Positions 1 to 7,819 are shown, counted from the stretch's first letter. The stretch: 18,038 nt of DNA from Promethearchaeota archaeon (GCA_016839655.1 JAEOTW010000362.1:1-18038); one strand, 5' to 3'. Notes: generated by a model from the sequence alone, not told the origin. Numbers and translations: made by a program.

Positions 1-708
1 GAACAGTGGTCCCTTTGGATCTACACGTGCAGCAGCTCTTGCGTCAAACCATGAAATTGAACCGCATAAACTCATACGATTTGGCGTAATACAACAAGCA
101 TGCGTTGGCGCAAATGACTGGCACAATACACAGCCGTAAAACATATCGACGTCTTCATCATTGATGCTTCGGGCTCTTTCATCTCTTTTATTGTAGATCT
201 CTAAAGCGAATTCATAAGGTTCTGAAATTTTATCCGGATCGGTATAGATTGTAACTTGTGCTTTTTTAATAATAGGGAGTTCAGCTTTATACAATCTAAT
301 TAAAATTGTTCCAAGCATCTGAAATGAATTAAAACCTTTTTCAAATGCAGCTTTAGAAATTCGCATCCAGTTGGTGTATCTTTGGTTCAAATGCATTATT
401 CCATTTACGAAATTGCAGAATTCATGAACCCTTCTTTCAAAGACAGCTTCTAAATCTTCCTCAAGCTCAGGTCCCGCTACTTCCACCAAAATTCCTATTG
501 GATATCTCGAACCTTCTTCCATTTCTTTAAGATCAGGACCTATAAGATTTACTTTTCCATCCTCAATTTCCTTCTCCTTTTTTACCCTGACGAGCTCAAA
601 ATGCTGTTCTATTTTTGGACCACCGAGTTCTACATACATTTGGTTTCCTCGAATTCTTTCACCTTCATACACGGGTCCAACATCTACAGGCATATCAGCA
701 AAACTCAT
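1..708 (-). CDS. cdhC: CODH/acetyl-CoA synthase beta subunit, N-terminal part (runs off the window)
   Basis: This is the N-terminal 236 residues of the acetyl-CoA synthase subunit (CdhC/AcsB), which joins a methyl group, CO and CoA into acetyl-CoA in the Wood-Ljungdahl pathway. The frame is open from the ATG at 708 to base 1. A GAGGAG ribosome site lies just upstream of the start. The conserved block GCVLCQSFAPTH carries the first A-cluster cysteines. C193, C196, C205 and C215 show the C-x2-C-x8-C-x9-C spacing of the Fe4S4 ligands of known acetyl-CoA synthases. The Cys-Gly-Cys that binds the Ni-Ni site should lie beyond the window edge. The gene follows cdhB by 34 bases on the same strand, so the two are probably co-transcribed. 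The N-terminus begins close to the A-cluster domain, as in archaeal CdhC, and lacks the long N-terminal CODH-binding region of bacterial AcsB. Confidence 0.93.
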   Translation of the reverse strand, partial: MSFADMPVDVGPVYEGERIRGNQMYVELGGPKIEQHFELVRVKKEKEIEDGKVNLIGPDLKEMEEGSRYPIGILVEVAGPELEEDLEAVFERRVHEFCNFVNGIMHLNQRYTNWMRISKAAFEKGFNSFQMLGTILIRLYKAELPIIKKAQVTIYTDPDKISEPYEFALEIYNKRDERARSINDEDVDMFYGCVLCQSFAPTHACCITPNRMSLCGSISWFDARAAARVDPKGPLF

Positions 709-742
709 ATCTATTTTCTCCTCTTATTTTTTTAATAATCTT

Positions 743-1273
743 TTATAATTTTTCAATTAAATTTTCTAAAAATAATTTCCAATCTTCATCGCTTAGATTT
801 GGTAAACTAAATCTGGCGTTTGGATGAGAGTATTTATCTAATTCTATAGTTTTCACCCAGTTTGTAAAGTTTTTGATCCGAGATAATGCTTGCGAGACAT
901 AAAATACTAAGTGTCCACCGAAGATTGCCATAGAATATTGGCCTTCTCCATCAAAGCCGGTCCATTCTTTATCACATAATCGATTTGTAATATTAATCAA
1001 TGACATATCATATAGTTTTCCATCAGTAATTTTGTCTTTTAGATAACTATAAGTATGACCTGTACTGACTACATGACAATCAATTTTATTAGCAATCTCA
1101 ATTAAATAATCTGCTACCTTTTTCTCATCTAGTTCCCAATTTAATGATTCAGCACCAATTACTATTACCTTTTTCATAGGTGTTTTAAGTAAATTTGCAA
1201 TTACTGTAGGGTCTGAAACAGAAGTACCCATCTCAGGGCCAGGGATATTTGCTTTTTGATATGGACGTGCCAT
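743..1273 (-). CDS. cdhB: CODH/acetyl-CoA synthase epsilon subunit
   Basis: CdhB is the small epsilon subunit that associates with the CO dehydrogenase alpha subunit in archaeal CODH/ACS complexes. The protein is about 176 residues, the usual family length. It shows the N-terminal ARPYQKANIPGPEMG block, a central KKVIVIGAE strand-turn of the Rossmann-like fold, and a C-terminal HPNARFSLPNLSDEDW block typical of CdhB. I chose the ATG at 1273. A TTG three codons upstream (1282) is also possible, but its purine-rich GAGGA would then be only three bases away. cdhC follows 34 bases downstream. No alpha-subunit gene (cdhA) lies upstream: the preceding gene is an amidase, so alpha must be encoded elsewhere. 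The 156 bases between 1274 and 1429 are AT-rich and probably hold the promoter. I see no convincing gene in them. Confidence 0.9.
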   Translation of the reverse strand: MARPYQKANIPGPEMGTSVSDPTVIANLLKTPMKKVIVIGAESLNWELDEKKVADYLIEIANKIDCHVVSTGHTYSYLKDKITDGKLYDMSLINITNRLCDKEWTGFDGEGQYSMAIFGGHLVFYVSQALSRIKNFTNWVKTIELDKYSHPNARFSLPNLSDEDWKLFLENLIEKL

Positions 1274-1429
1274 TTCACTCAATTTCCTCTGTTTTTATTT
1301 TTAGCTGTAACTTTTAAAATAATTGTTATACTTAGAATTATTAAAGACAATATAAAAAAATTGTTTTTATTAAGTTTAATCCAAGAAGAGCTGAAAAAAT
1401 ATAAAAAGAAATAATAGACTTGGTAAAAA

Positions 1430-2899
1430 TTATAATTCTGGTTTTTTATCTTGCCAAGGAGAGATCTCTTCAAATGCTCTCGACGCTTGGAGGATGGTTA
1501 GCTCATCAAATCTCTTACCGACAATTTGCATTCCAACCGGCAATCCATTATTAGACCACCCACAAGGGATTGAAGCTGCGGGATGCCCACTCATATTAAA
1601 AGGATAAGTAAAAGGAAGCCATCCGAGGGCAGTTATATTTTTTCCATTGATAGTGATATTTGTTAAATTAGTTTCATCATCTATATCAAATATCATACTT
1701 GAATTTCCAATTTCAAAAGCAGTACATGCTAAGGTTGGAGTTATTAAAATATCTACTTTTTTAAAAGCGTTACATATATCTGCATAAATTAATTCTCTAT
1801 ATATTTCTGCTGTTTTTATTTGTCTTGCAGAATAATTCAATCCCATTTTAATGAGCTTAACAAAAGCAGGGTCCATTTTATGTTCCCATGCTTTTAGAAA
1901 TCTACCTAAACTATAAGCAAACCCAGAGCTCCAAATTATTGTCATTGTTAATTCGGGATTTCTTTTTTTCAATTTAATTTTACTTCTATCTATTGACCAT
2001 CCAAAATCCTCAAACTTTTGAATTCCATTAAAAACAGTCTTCTCAACTTCAGTATCAAGCGATTCAGCAAATCCTAAATCAAATGAATATCCAATTTTCA
2101 ATTTTTTTGGTGTTTCATCAATTTTTTCAAAATAACTATCTTTAGGTTTGGGTACTGAGTATCTATCTGAATCATCTTGACCTGCTATTATATCTAACAC
2201 TAATGCCGCATCTTTAACGTATCTCACAATAGGACCTTTATGAACTAATGTACCAAGATAACCCGATGTTTGCATTAGATTTTGTGGGACTCGTCCAAAA
2301 GTAGCTTTAATACCAAAAACGCCACAAAATGAGCTAGGAATTCTTATAGATCCTCCTCCATCTGATCCAGTTGCAATCGGACATAAACCTGAAGCCACAG
2401 CACTAGCCGCTCCACCACTGGATCCTCCGGGAGTTCTTTCTATATTCCAAGGATTTTTTGTTTTTCCAAAAATTAAATTATCTGTTTCTCCTTTATAACC
2501 AAAGGCAGGAGTGTTAGTCTTACCTAGGATTACTACCCCTGAGTCTCTCAATCTTTTAATAAAAATTGCATCAGTTCCAGGTATATTATTTTCCATCAAT
2601 TTACTACCATAAGTAGTTCTAATCCCTTTTGTTTCTGTTTCATCTTTAATTGAGATTGGAACTCCATTCAATAAACCTAATTTTTCTCCATTTTTAACAG
2701 CTTGATCCGCTTTCTTTGCTAATTCTCTAGCTAAATCAAATGTAGGTGTACAATAGGCATTAATAATGGGATTTATCTTTTCTATTCTTTCAATGATAAT
2801 TTCAGTGATTTCTTCTGAGGTGATTTCTTGAGTATTTATTTTTTCTCTCATTTCATAAGCAGGCATATAAAATATATCTTCTTTTTCCATTTTTAACAC
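1430..2899 (-). CDS. Amidase-signature family amidohydrolase (GatA-like)
   Basis: This is a full-length amidase-signature enzyme of 489 residues, hydrolysing an amide bond through a Ser-cisSer-Lys triad. The signature PGGSSGGAASAVASG spans residues 157-171. The inferred catalytic residues are K85 (in VPISIKD), cis-Ser S160 and nucleophile S184 (in GSDGGGSIRIPS). Their spacing, 99 residues from Lys to nucleophile and 24 from cis-Ser to nucleophile, equals that of GatA. No gatB or gatC gene is nearby, so a free-standing amidase is more likely than a tRNA amidotransferase subunit. The substrate cannot be told. The start is a GTG at 2899 with AAGGA six bases upstream. An in-frame ATG three codons later (2890) is the alternative. 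The promoter should lie in the divergent interval shared with the CooT-like gene. Confidence 0.85.
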   Translation of the reverse strand: MLKMEKEDIFYMPAYEMREKINTQEITSEEITEIIIERIEKINPIINAYCTPTFDLARELAKKADQAVKNGEKLGLLNGVPISIKDETETKGIRTTYGSKLMENNIPGTDAIFIKRLRDSGVVILGKTNTPAFGYKGETDNLIFGKTKNPWNIERTPGGSSGGAASAVASGLCPIATGSDGGGSIRIPSSFCGVFGIKATFGRVPQNLMQTSGYLGTLVHKGPIVRYVKDAALVLDIIAGQDDSDRYSVPKPKDSYFEKIDETPKKLKIGYSFDLGFAESLDTEVEKTVFNGIQKFEDFGWSIDRSKIKLKKRNPELTMTIIWSSGFAYSLGRFLKAWEHKMDPAFVKLIKMGLNYSARQIKTAEIYRELIYADICNAFKKVDILITPTLACTAFEIGNSSMIFDIDDETNLTNITINGKNITALGWLPFTYPFNMSGHPAASIPCGWSNNGLPVGMQIVGKRFDELTILQASRAFEEISPWQDKKPEL

Positions 2900-3035
2900 A
2901 TTTTGTCCTTAGAATTCTAATAAATTGCATTTTGTAGTAGATTTCACGTATAAAGAATGAAAATTTTTTATTAATACATTACTTTTTTAAATCGATATAG
3001 TTAGATTCTTATATAATTTGATAGGAGATTATACA

Positions 3036-3326
3036 ATGTGCGAATTTAAAATTATCAATCAAACTGATGGTTCTCAAATAGCTGAGGATATTTTAATATT
3101 ATCATATACAGAGAACAATGAATTAGTTTTAAAGGATGTATTAGGGATGGGAGAAAAATTAGATTCTGCGTTAATTTTAGATGTTAATACAATGAATCAA
3201 AATTGTGTTGTAATCCAACATCCATTAATTAAAGAATTTATTAGTTTAATAAGAAATCTCAAAGATAAGAAAATCAATTTAGAGCAACTCGAAAATTTTA
3301 AGAAAAGTATAGATAGTTTAAAGTAA
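3036..3326 (+). CDS. CooT-like small nickel-binding protein with helical C-terminal extension
   Basis: The 96-residue product begins MCEFKI and continues as a short all-beta pattern (about residues 2-62) resembling the CooT family (PF10133, formerly called predicted RNA-binding). CooT of Rhodospirillum rubrum binds Ni(II) through Cys2 and helps mature CO dehydrogenase. Here Cys2 directly follows the initiator Met. The start is set by a strong AGGAGA seven bases before the ATG at 3036. A longer reading from a TTG at 3018 would bury that site inside the gene and move the cysteine away from the N-terminus, so I reject it. Residues 63-96 are a charged, probably helical tail (LIRNLKDKKINLEQLENFKK), making the protein longer than the usual 60-70 residues. 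The gene is divergent from the amidase and about 1.8 kb from cdhBC. The family call rests on pattern resemblance. Confidence 0.62.
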   Translation: MCEFKIINQTDGSQIAEDILILSYTENNELVLKDVLGMGEKLDSALILDVNTMNQNCVVIQHPLIKEFISLIRNLKDKKINLEQLENFKKSIDSLK

Positions 3327-3345
3327 AATTATATATAAAAAAATT

Positions 3346-3364
3346 AAATATTCTTTTTTTTATT
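3346..3364 (+). terminator. T-tract terminator after the CooT-like gene
   Basis: A run of eight T residues (3354-3361) follows the CooT-like stop codon by about 30 bases, without a strong hairpin. Archaeal RNA polymerase commonly terminates at such T-tracts. The next gene is convergent, so termination is expected here. Confidence 0.4.
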
Positions 3365-3440
3365 TGAGATAAACTTCTTATAATGAATGGTAATAATACT
3401 AATAAAACTGAGAATTGTGAATGATAAGATAAAGCATTTC

Positions 3441-3477
3441 TTAAAAATAAAATAAAAAAAAGAAACGAGAAAGTCTC
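3441..3477 (-). terminator. T-tract terminator after alba
   Basis: Read on the minus strand, a short GAGA-AAG-TCTC hairpin (3467-3477) is followed by a long T-rich tract covering 3441-3461, about 40 bases past the alba stop codon. The hairpin is weak and the T-tract is the better evidence. Confidence 0.38.
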
Positions 3478-3513
3478 CTGATTTTCTCCTGTAAATTATT
3501 GTTAATTTCTTCC

Positions 3514-3798
3514 TTACCTTTTTGGCGGAAGGATTTCAATCTCGATAGATGAGACGTTACTATCAGTTCCATCCCTATTGGTTATTGTTTCTGTCCCAAT
3601 CTGAATTTCACCATAGCTGCTTCCCGATACAAACTTATTCATCAAAATTTCAGCTACATCCACAGCACGAGAAATAGATCTTCCTCGAGCTAATAGTCTA
3701 ACTGGTTTATCGTTTAAAACAACCATAGCTGCCATCACATAAGCCATCGATTTCTTTTTGCCAATAAATACTTTTGAATCATCTTCTTTTTTAGCCAA
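3514..3798 (-). CDS. albA: Alba family DNA/RNA-binding chromatin protein
   Basis: Alba is a small dimeric archaeal chromatin protein that coats DNA and also binds RNA. The 94-residue product matches the family along its whole length: VFIGKKKSMAYVMA at residues 10-23 contains the nucleic-acid-binding lysines (K14-K16, equivalent to K16/K17 of Sulfolobus Alba). LLARGRSISRAVDVAE in the middle carries the conserved ARGR and RAVD motifs. A beta-hairpin (about 58-80) forms the arm that reaches into the minor groove. The start is a TTG at 3798 with GGTGAT five bases upstream. The gene has its own 253-base upstream interval and is not in an operon. Acetylation or other control of the lysines cannot be judged from sequence. 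Confidence 0.92.
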   Translation of the reverse strand: MAKKEDDSKVFIGKKKSMAYVMAAMVVLNDKPVRLLARGRSISRAVDVAEILMNKFVSGSSYGEIQIGTETITNRDGTDSNVSSIEIEILPPKR

Positions 3799-4051
3799 AA
3801 TCTATCACCTTATCACTAGCTATATTAATTATTTCTTTTTTTAGTAGGATTCTTTTGTTTTCCTTAATTACAGTTTATCTTAGGTTAATTATCTATAGAT
3901 AACTATGTTGAATAAACTAAGTTTAGATTTTAATGTTATGGAAATAATTTTTTTTTTCTTGGTTTATTGTTAAAAGGGAGAAATAAAAAATAAGATAAAA
4001 ACCGGTTTAAAGCATATGTATACGAGCAAAATATAGTAAATCAAAGAATAC
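3799..4051. other. Intergenic interval upstream of alba with several short palindromes
   Basis: No gene is visible in these 253 bases. They should hold the alba promoter and the end of the crotonase transcript. The interval contains a perfect 14-base palindrome TTATCTATAGATAA (3889-3902), a 13-base TAAACTAAGTTTA (3913-3925) and a 10-base AAACCGGTTT (3999-4008), plus a 10-base-plus T run around 3946-3957. I cannot tell operators from chance in such AT-rich DNA. Confidence 0.3.
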
Positions 4052-4828
4052 TCAGTAAAAATTCTTTCTAAAATCTTTGATATATTGCTTTTTATCCTCA
4101 TATTCATACCAAGCTGAACCAATCTTTTCTAACTCATAAGCTTCATTATAAGATTTATCAGCCAAGTGATTGCTGCATAATTTTATTGCATTTAAAACAG
4201 TTTGGTTTTTAGTAAACAGAAATTTTGCTTTATCCAGCGCAACTTTCATTAACTCTTCTTTATCTTCCACTATATGATCTATTAAACCTATTTCTAATGC
4301 TTTTTCAGCACTAATTTTTGCAGCAAACATAAGTATCTTTTTAGTCCAAGAAATACCAATGATTCTTGTCATCAAAACAATGATTCCCGTACCCGGAAAA
4401 ACGCCTAAATTAATTTCTGGCATCATAAAAAAACTATTCTTTACAGCTAATCGATAATCGGAACATAATGCATATGCTACACCATCACCCATTGCTTTAC
4501 CGTTAATAGCACAGATGACTGGTTTTCCATAATAGAACAATTCTTGGATAGTTGCTGCTGTTTTTTCATATTCTTTTACAGCTACGTGATCACTACCGTC
4601 AATTTCATCAATATCCATCCCAGTAGTGAATGACTCTCCATTTCCAGTTAATATTATTCCTCTAATCTTTTCTGCTTTTTGGCAAAATTCTATTGCCTTC
4701 TTTAAATTTTTTGCCATCTCAGTCGTAATTGCATTTCCTCTATGAACTCGATTCAAATGTACGATGCCAAACTTCTTATTTATCGAAAACTCAATAAATT
4801 CTCCAAAATCTAAATTTTCAATAGTCAT
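4052..4828 (-). CDS. Enoyl-CoA hydratase/isomerase family protein (crotonase fold), copy 2 of a tandem pair
   Basis: This 258-residue protein has the crotonase fold, which binds acyl-CoA thioesters. The oxyanion-hole region is SFTTGMDI (66-73) plus NGKAMGDG (109-116), followed by PEINLGVFPGTG (137-148). The glutamate matching Glu164 of rat enoyl-CoA hydratase is present (E138). The position matching Glu144 is alanine (A118, in GDGVAYAL). A single acid at the Glu164 position is the pattern of delta3-delta2-enoyl-CoA isomerases, so an isomerase or another crotonase reaction is more likely than hydration. The protein aligns without gaps with its upstream neighbour and is about two-thirds identical by hand count. 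The genes are 20 bases apart and clearly form one transcript. A modest GGAAA lies ahead of the ATG at 4828. Confidence 0.85.
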   Translation of the reverse strand: MTIENLDFGEFIEFSINKKFGIVHLNRVHRGNAITTEMAKNLKKAIEFCQKAEKIRGIILTGNGESFTTGMDIDEIDGSDHVAVKEYEKTAATIQELFYYGKPVICAINGKAMGDGVAYALCSDYRLAVKNSFFMMPEINLGVFPGTGIIVLMTRIIGISWTKKILMFAAKISAEKALEIGLIDHIVEDKEELMKVALDKAKFLFTKNQTVLNAIKLCSNHLADKSYNEAYELEKIGSAWYEYEDKKQYIKDFRKNFY

Positions 4829-4848
4829 TATTAATTTCCAAATTTTTA

Positions 4849-5625
4849 CTATTCAAATTTTTTTCTCAATTTTTTAATAAATTGTTCTCTATCTTCAAAC
4901 TCATACCAAGCTGAACCGATTTTCTCTAATTCATACGCTTCATTATATGTTTTATCACCTAAGTGATTACTACATAATTTAATTGCATTCAGTACGGTCT
5001 GATTTTTTGTGAATATAAACTTAGCTTTATTTAATGCAGTTTTCATTAACTCAACTTTATCTTCTACAATGTGGTCAATTATACCTATTTCTAATGCTTT
5101 TTCAGCACTGATTTTTTCAGAGAACATGCACATTTTTTTAGTCCAAGGAATACCAAGAATTTTTGAGAAGAGTACCAGACATCCAGTACCAGTAAAGATT
5201 CCTGAATGGATTTCCGGCATTTGAAAGAAGCTTTCTTTGGTAGCGATTCGATAATCACAGCATACAGCATACACAACACCCTCACCCATCGTTCTGCCAT
5301 TAATAGCACAAATAGCCGGCTTCCCGTTATAGATTAACTTGCAAACATCTGCTGCTGTAGCTTCTAAATATTTTACTGCGTTATGGTCACTCCCATCAAT
5401 AGCTCCTAAATCTACTCCTGTACTAAAAGAAGTTCCATTATTAGTTAATATTATCCCTCTGATTCTCTCCTCCTTTTGGCAATATTTTACTGCTTCTTTT
5501 AACCTTTCGAATTGTTGAATATCAAAGGCATTTGATCTATGAAGCCTATTTAGGGTAATAATTCCAAATCTTTTCTTTATTGTAAAATCAATATATTCTC
5601 CAAACTGCATATTATTTGAAGACAT
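4849..5625 (-). CDS. Enoyl-CoA hydratase/isomerase family protein (crotonase fold), copy 1 of a tandem pair
   Basis: This is the first gene of the tandem crotonase pair, 258 residues, exactly the length of its neighbour. The oxyanion-hole elements are SFSTGVDL (66-73) and NGRTMGEG (109-116). E138 in MPEIHSGIFTGTG is kept, but the Glu144-equivalent is valine (V118, in GEGVVYAV). As in the sister protein, loss of that second acid argues against a classical hydratase. The last third (about 169-258) is some 80% identical to the sister, while the first 60 residues are nearer 50%. Pocket residues such as 139-149 differ between the two, which suggests different acyl groups or subunit roles. The ATG at 5625 has no clear ribosome site and may be translated from a short or leaderless message. 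The divergent interval to the methyltransferase contains a perfect palindrome. Confidence 0.85.
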   Translation of the reverse strand: MSSNNMQFGEYIDFTIKKRFGIITLNRLHRSNAFDIQQFERLKEAVKYCQKEERIRGIILTNNGTSFSTGVDLGAIDGSDHNAVKYLEATAADVCKLIYNGKPAICAINGRTMGEGVVYAVCCDYRIATKESFFQMPEIHSGIFTGTGCLVLFSKILGIPWTKKMCMFSEKISAEKALEIGIIDHIVEDKVELMKTALNKAKFIFTKNQTVLNAIKLCSNHLGDKTYNEAYELEKIGSAWYEFEDREQFIKKLRKKFE

Positions 5626-5661
5626 AATTTACATTAATTTTCAATTAATAAAAAACAATAA

Positions 5662-5678
5662 TATATTGATTCAATATA
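5662..5678. promoter_or_regulatory. 17-base perfect palindrome between divergent genes
   Basis: The stretch TATATTGATTCAATATA (5662-5678) is a perfect odd-length palindrome in the 105-base interval between the crotonase pair (minus) and the methyltransferase gene (plus). It is 37 bases from the crotonase start and 53 from the methyltransferase start, close to where TATA boxes and initiation sites would lie. It could be an operator for one or both promoters, or chance in AT-rich DNA. Confidence 0.35.
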
Positions 5679-5730
5679 AATGAATTATAGAGACTTAAAA
5701 GTTGATGAAAAGCAAAAGATAATTTAATAC

Positions 5731-7815
5731 ATGCCAGTTCATATCACAGAATTTTTAGAGGAAAAATCGGGTAATATCAAGAAAAAAGATTTAAAGAGAT
5801 CACTCAACTTAAAGCAAGTTTTTATAACAATTAATCAGCATCTATATGGGAAATTAAAGTACACAGACACAGATACAAGAACACGTTCCAAACAGATAAT
5901 TAATCTCCTCTTGTGTAAATTGGTTGATGAAATTAATAAAAAACCAGAAGAAGAAGTAGAATTTTGCATTAGAAAAGGTGAATCTAATAAAGATCTTTAT
6001 TCTCGAATTCAGAAATTTTTTATCAAAAGCGTAAGAGAAAAATATCCGGAAGTAATGGAAATATATGAACAAATTACTCTGAATGAGGAGCTAGTTCATT
6101 TAATTATTGAAGAATTACAATATATTTCACTTCTTCAATCATCTAAGGATATTTTAAGTGATGCATTTGAAATCTTTGTAAGTAAGATATTAAAGGATGA
6201 AGGTGGACAGTTTTTTACTCCACCTAATATCATAAAATTTATGGTTAATTACTTAAATCCTGAAGTTGATTCTAAGATTTTAGACCCTGCATGTGGTCAT
6301 GGAGGATTTCTGCTTGAACTGAAAGAAGTCCTATGGTCAAAATTGGATTCAGAAAGTGAAAAAATCGAATCAATATCAAATCTTTATGGCATAGATAAAG
6401 ACTTATTTCTAGCCCGAATTAGTAAATTATATTTAGAGATATTGAGTAATGGAAAATCAAACATCTTTTGTGAAAATTCTCTAGAGCCAAAGAGCTATAG
6501 GACCCAAACTCAGCAAGTCATAAGGGATGGTTTGTTTGATTATATATTTACTAATCCTCCTTTTGGAGTTAAGATTCCTATTAATAGTAAAGAAGTTCTT
6601 TTAAATTATAAGCTAGGACATGTCTGGAAAGATATCAATGATGAATGGGAAATGCAAAATAAATTAGTAAAGCAACAAGCACCCCAAATTCTATTTATTG
6701 AAAGATGTGTTCAGTTACTTAAATATGGGGGGAAATTAGCTATAGTTTTACCGGAAGGAATTTTTGGAAATCCAACCGATCGATATATCTGGGAATTTTT
6801 AACTTCAATGGGCAAAATTCTAGGTATTATTTCACTAGATCAAAATACATTTCAACCATATACATGTAATAAAACAAGTATCTTATTTTTTGAGAAATTA
6901 GAAAATATGTCTAATGATTATGAAATTGATTTTGCTATAGTTGAAAATGTTGGTCATGATAAAGACGGCAAAATTCTATATAAACTGGAAAGAGATGGAA
7001 GTAAAAAGTTAGATTTTAATGGAAATTCGATTGTAAACGATGATTTAAATGGGTTACATTTAAAACTTAAAGCGGCTGAAGAATTCAATTATCTGAAGGA
7101 TCAAAAATATTTTAAGATAAAATATAGCCAAATCAAGAATAAAATTTTCATTCCAGTTTATTACATTGGAGTAGAAAAAATATTAAAAAAATTCGCTAAT
7201 GATAAGAATTTCATTCTTCTTAGGATTAAAGATTTAACCGATAAAAAGATAATTTATACTAATAAAGGAGGTTATATTCCTAGAGGGGATGAAATTGGAT
7301 CACAGCTTTATGGTTTAGGTGATGTTCCATTTATTAGAACTAGCGAAATCAGTAATTGGGAAATAAAATTAGATTCATATAAAAAGACAAGTGAAGAAGT
7401 TTATGAACAATATAGACTTAAACAAAATATTGAAGTAGGCGATATTCTTTTAGTCAAAGATGGTGGCCCAAATCTGATTGGGAAAACTGCTTATATTACA
7501 GATTTGGATACACGAATCATTATTCAAAGTCATATCTTTCAAATAAAAATACTAGAAAATGATGAATCCATAGATTCTTACCTCCTTTTACATTTATTAA
7601 ATTTGGATATTGTTCAAAAACAAATCCACGCAATAACTTTCGTTCAAGGAACTATAGCGACTATAGGGAATCGAATAATGGAAGTCTTTTTGCCAATTCC
7701 TTCTGATATTAATAAACGGGTAGAAATTTCGAAGCATATAAAAAAAATTATAGAGGAAAAAAAGAATATTCGCAAAAAAATTCGAGAATTATCATTAAAA
7801 TACTCGTTTGATTAA
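5731..7815 (+). CDS. N6-adenine DNA methyltransferase fused to a type I-style specificity domain
   Basis: This 694-residue protein joins a type I modification subunit (HsdM-like) to a target-recognition region (HsdS-like). Residues 1-155 are the helical N-terminal domain. The methyltransferase has GGQFFTPPNI (158-167, motif X), DPACGHGGFL (185-194, SAM-binding motif I) and NPPF (275-278, catalytic motif IV for N6-adenine). From about 490 on comes a specificity region with VPFIRTSEIS (532-541) and GDILLVKDGG (570-579), ending in a charged helix (666-690) like the HsdS conserved spacer. Only one recognition domain is present, so dimers would be needed to read a bipartite site. No HsdR, helicase or nuclease motif is visible in the protein or its neighbours, so it looks like an orphan methyltransferase or one of a split system. 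The ATG at 5731 has no clear ribosome site. Confidence 0.83.
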   Translation: MPVHITEFLEEKSGNIKKKDLKRSLNLKQVFITINQHLYGKLKYTDTDTRTRSKQIINLLLCKLVDEINKKPEEEVEFCIRKGESNKDLYSRIQKFFIKSVREKYPEVMEIYEQITLNEELVHLIIEELQYISLLQSSKDILSDAFEIFVSKILKDEGGQFFTPPNIIKFMVNYLNPEVDSKILDPACGHGGFLLELKEVLWSKLDSESEKIESISNLYGIDKDLFLARISKLYLEILSNGKSNIFCENSLEPKSYRTQTQQVIRDGLFDYIFTNPPFGVKIPINSKEVLLNYKLGHVWKDINDEWEMQNKLVKQQAPQILFIERCVQLLKYGGKLAIVLPEGIFGNPTDRYIWEFLTSMGKILGIISLDQNTFQPYTCNKTSILFFEKLENMSNDYEIDFAIVENVGHDKDGKILYKLERDGSKKLDFNGNSIVNDDLNGLHLKLKAAEEFNYLKDQKYFKIKYSQIKNKIFIPVYYIGVEKILKKFANDKNFILLRIKDLTDKKIIYTNKGGYIPRGDEIGSQLYGLGDVPFIRTSEISNWEIKLDSYKKTSEEVYEQYRLKQNIEVGDILLVKDGGPNLIGKTAYITDLDTRIIIQSHIFQIKILENDESIDSYLLLHLLNLDIVQKQIHAITFVQGTIATIGNRIMEVFLPIPSDINKRVEISKHIKKIIEEKKNIRKKIRELSLKYSFD

Positions 7816-7819
7816 ATCA

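Noticed and set aside
615..827. Plus-strand frame of 70 codons across the cdhC start
   Set aside because: It is antisense to the well-supported cdhC and cdhB genes and has no protein-like pattern.
1279..1473. 64-codon minus-strand frame with hydrophobic stretches between the amidase and cdhB
   Set aside because: It starts inside the amidase 3' end, is dominated by Phe, Ile, Lys and Asn as expected from AT-rich non-coding DNA, and has no ribosome site. A small membrane peptide cannot be fully excluded.
3018..3035. Longer N-terminus for the CooT-like protein from a TTG
   Set aside because: It would place the AGGAGA ribosome site inside the coding region and lose the Met-Cys start typical of the family.
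4052..5625. Possible mobile element or recombination repeat formed by the two similar crotonase genes
   Set aside because: No transposase, terminal repeats or target duplications are seen. The similarity follows codons and fits an ordinary gene duplication.
5854..6072. Minus-strand frame of 72 codons within the methyltransferase gene
   Set aside because: It lies wholly inside the strong plus-strand gene. The Phe/Ile-rich content is the antisense of a lysine-rich region.
5731..7815. Complete type I restriction-modification or defence island
   Set aside because: Only the modification-specificity fusion is present. Its neighbours are metabolic or housekeeping genes, and no nuclease or helicase is encoded nearby.
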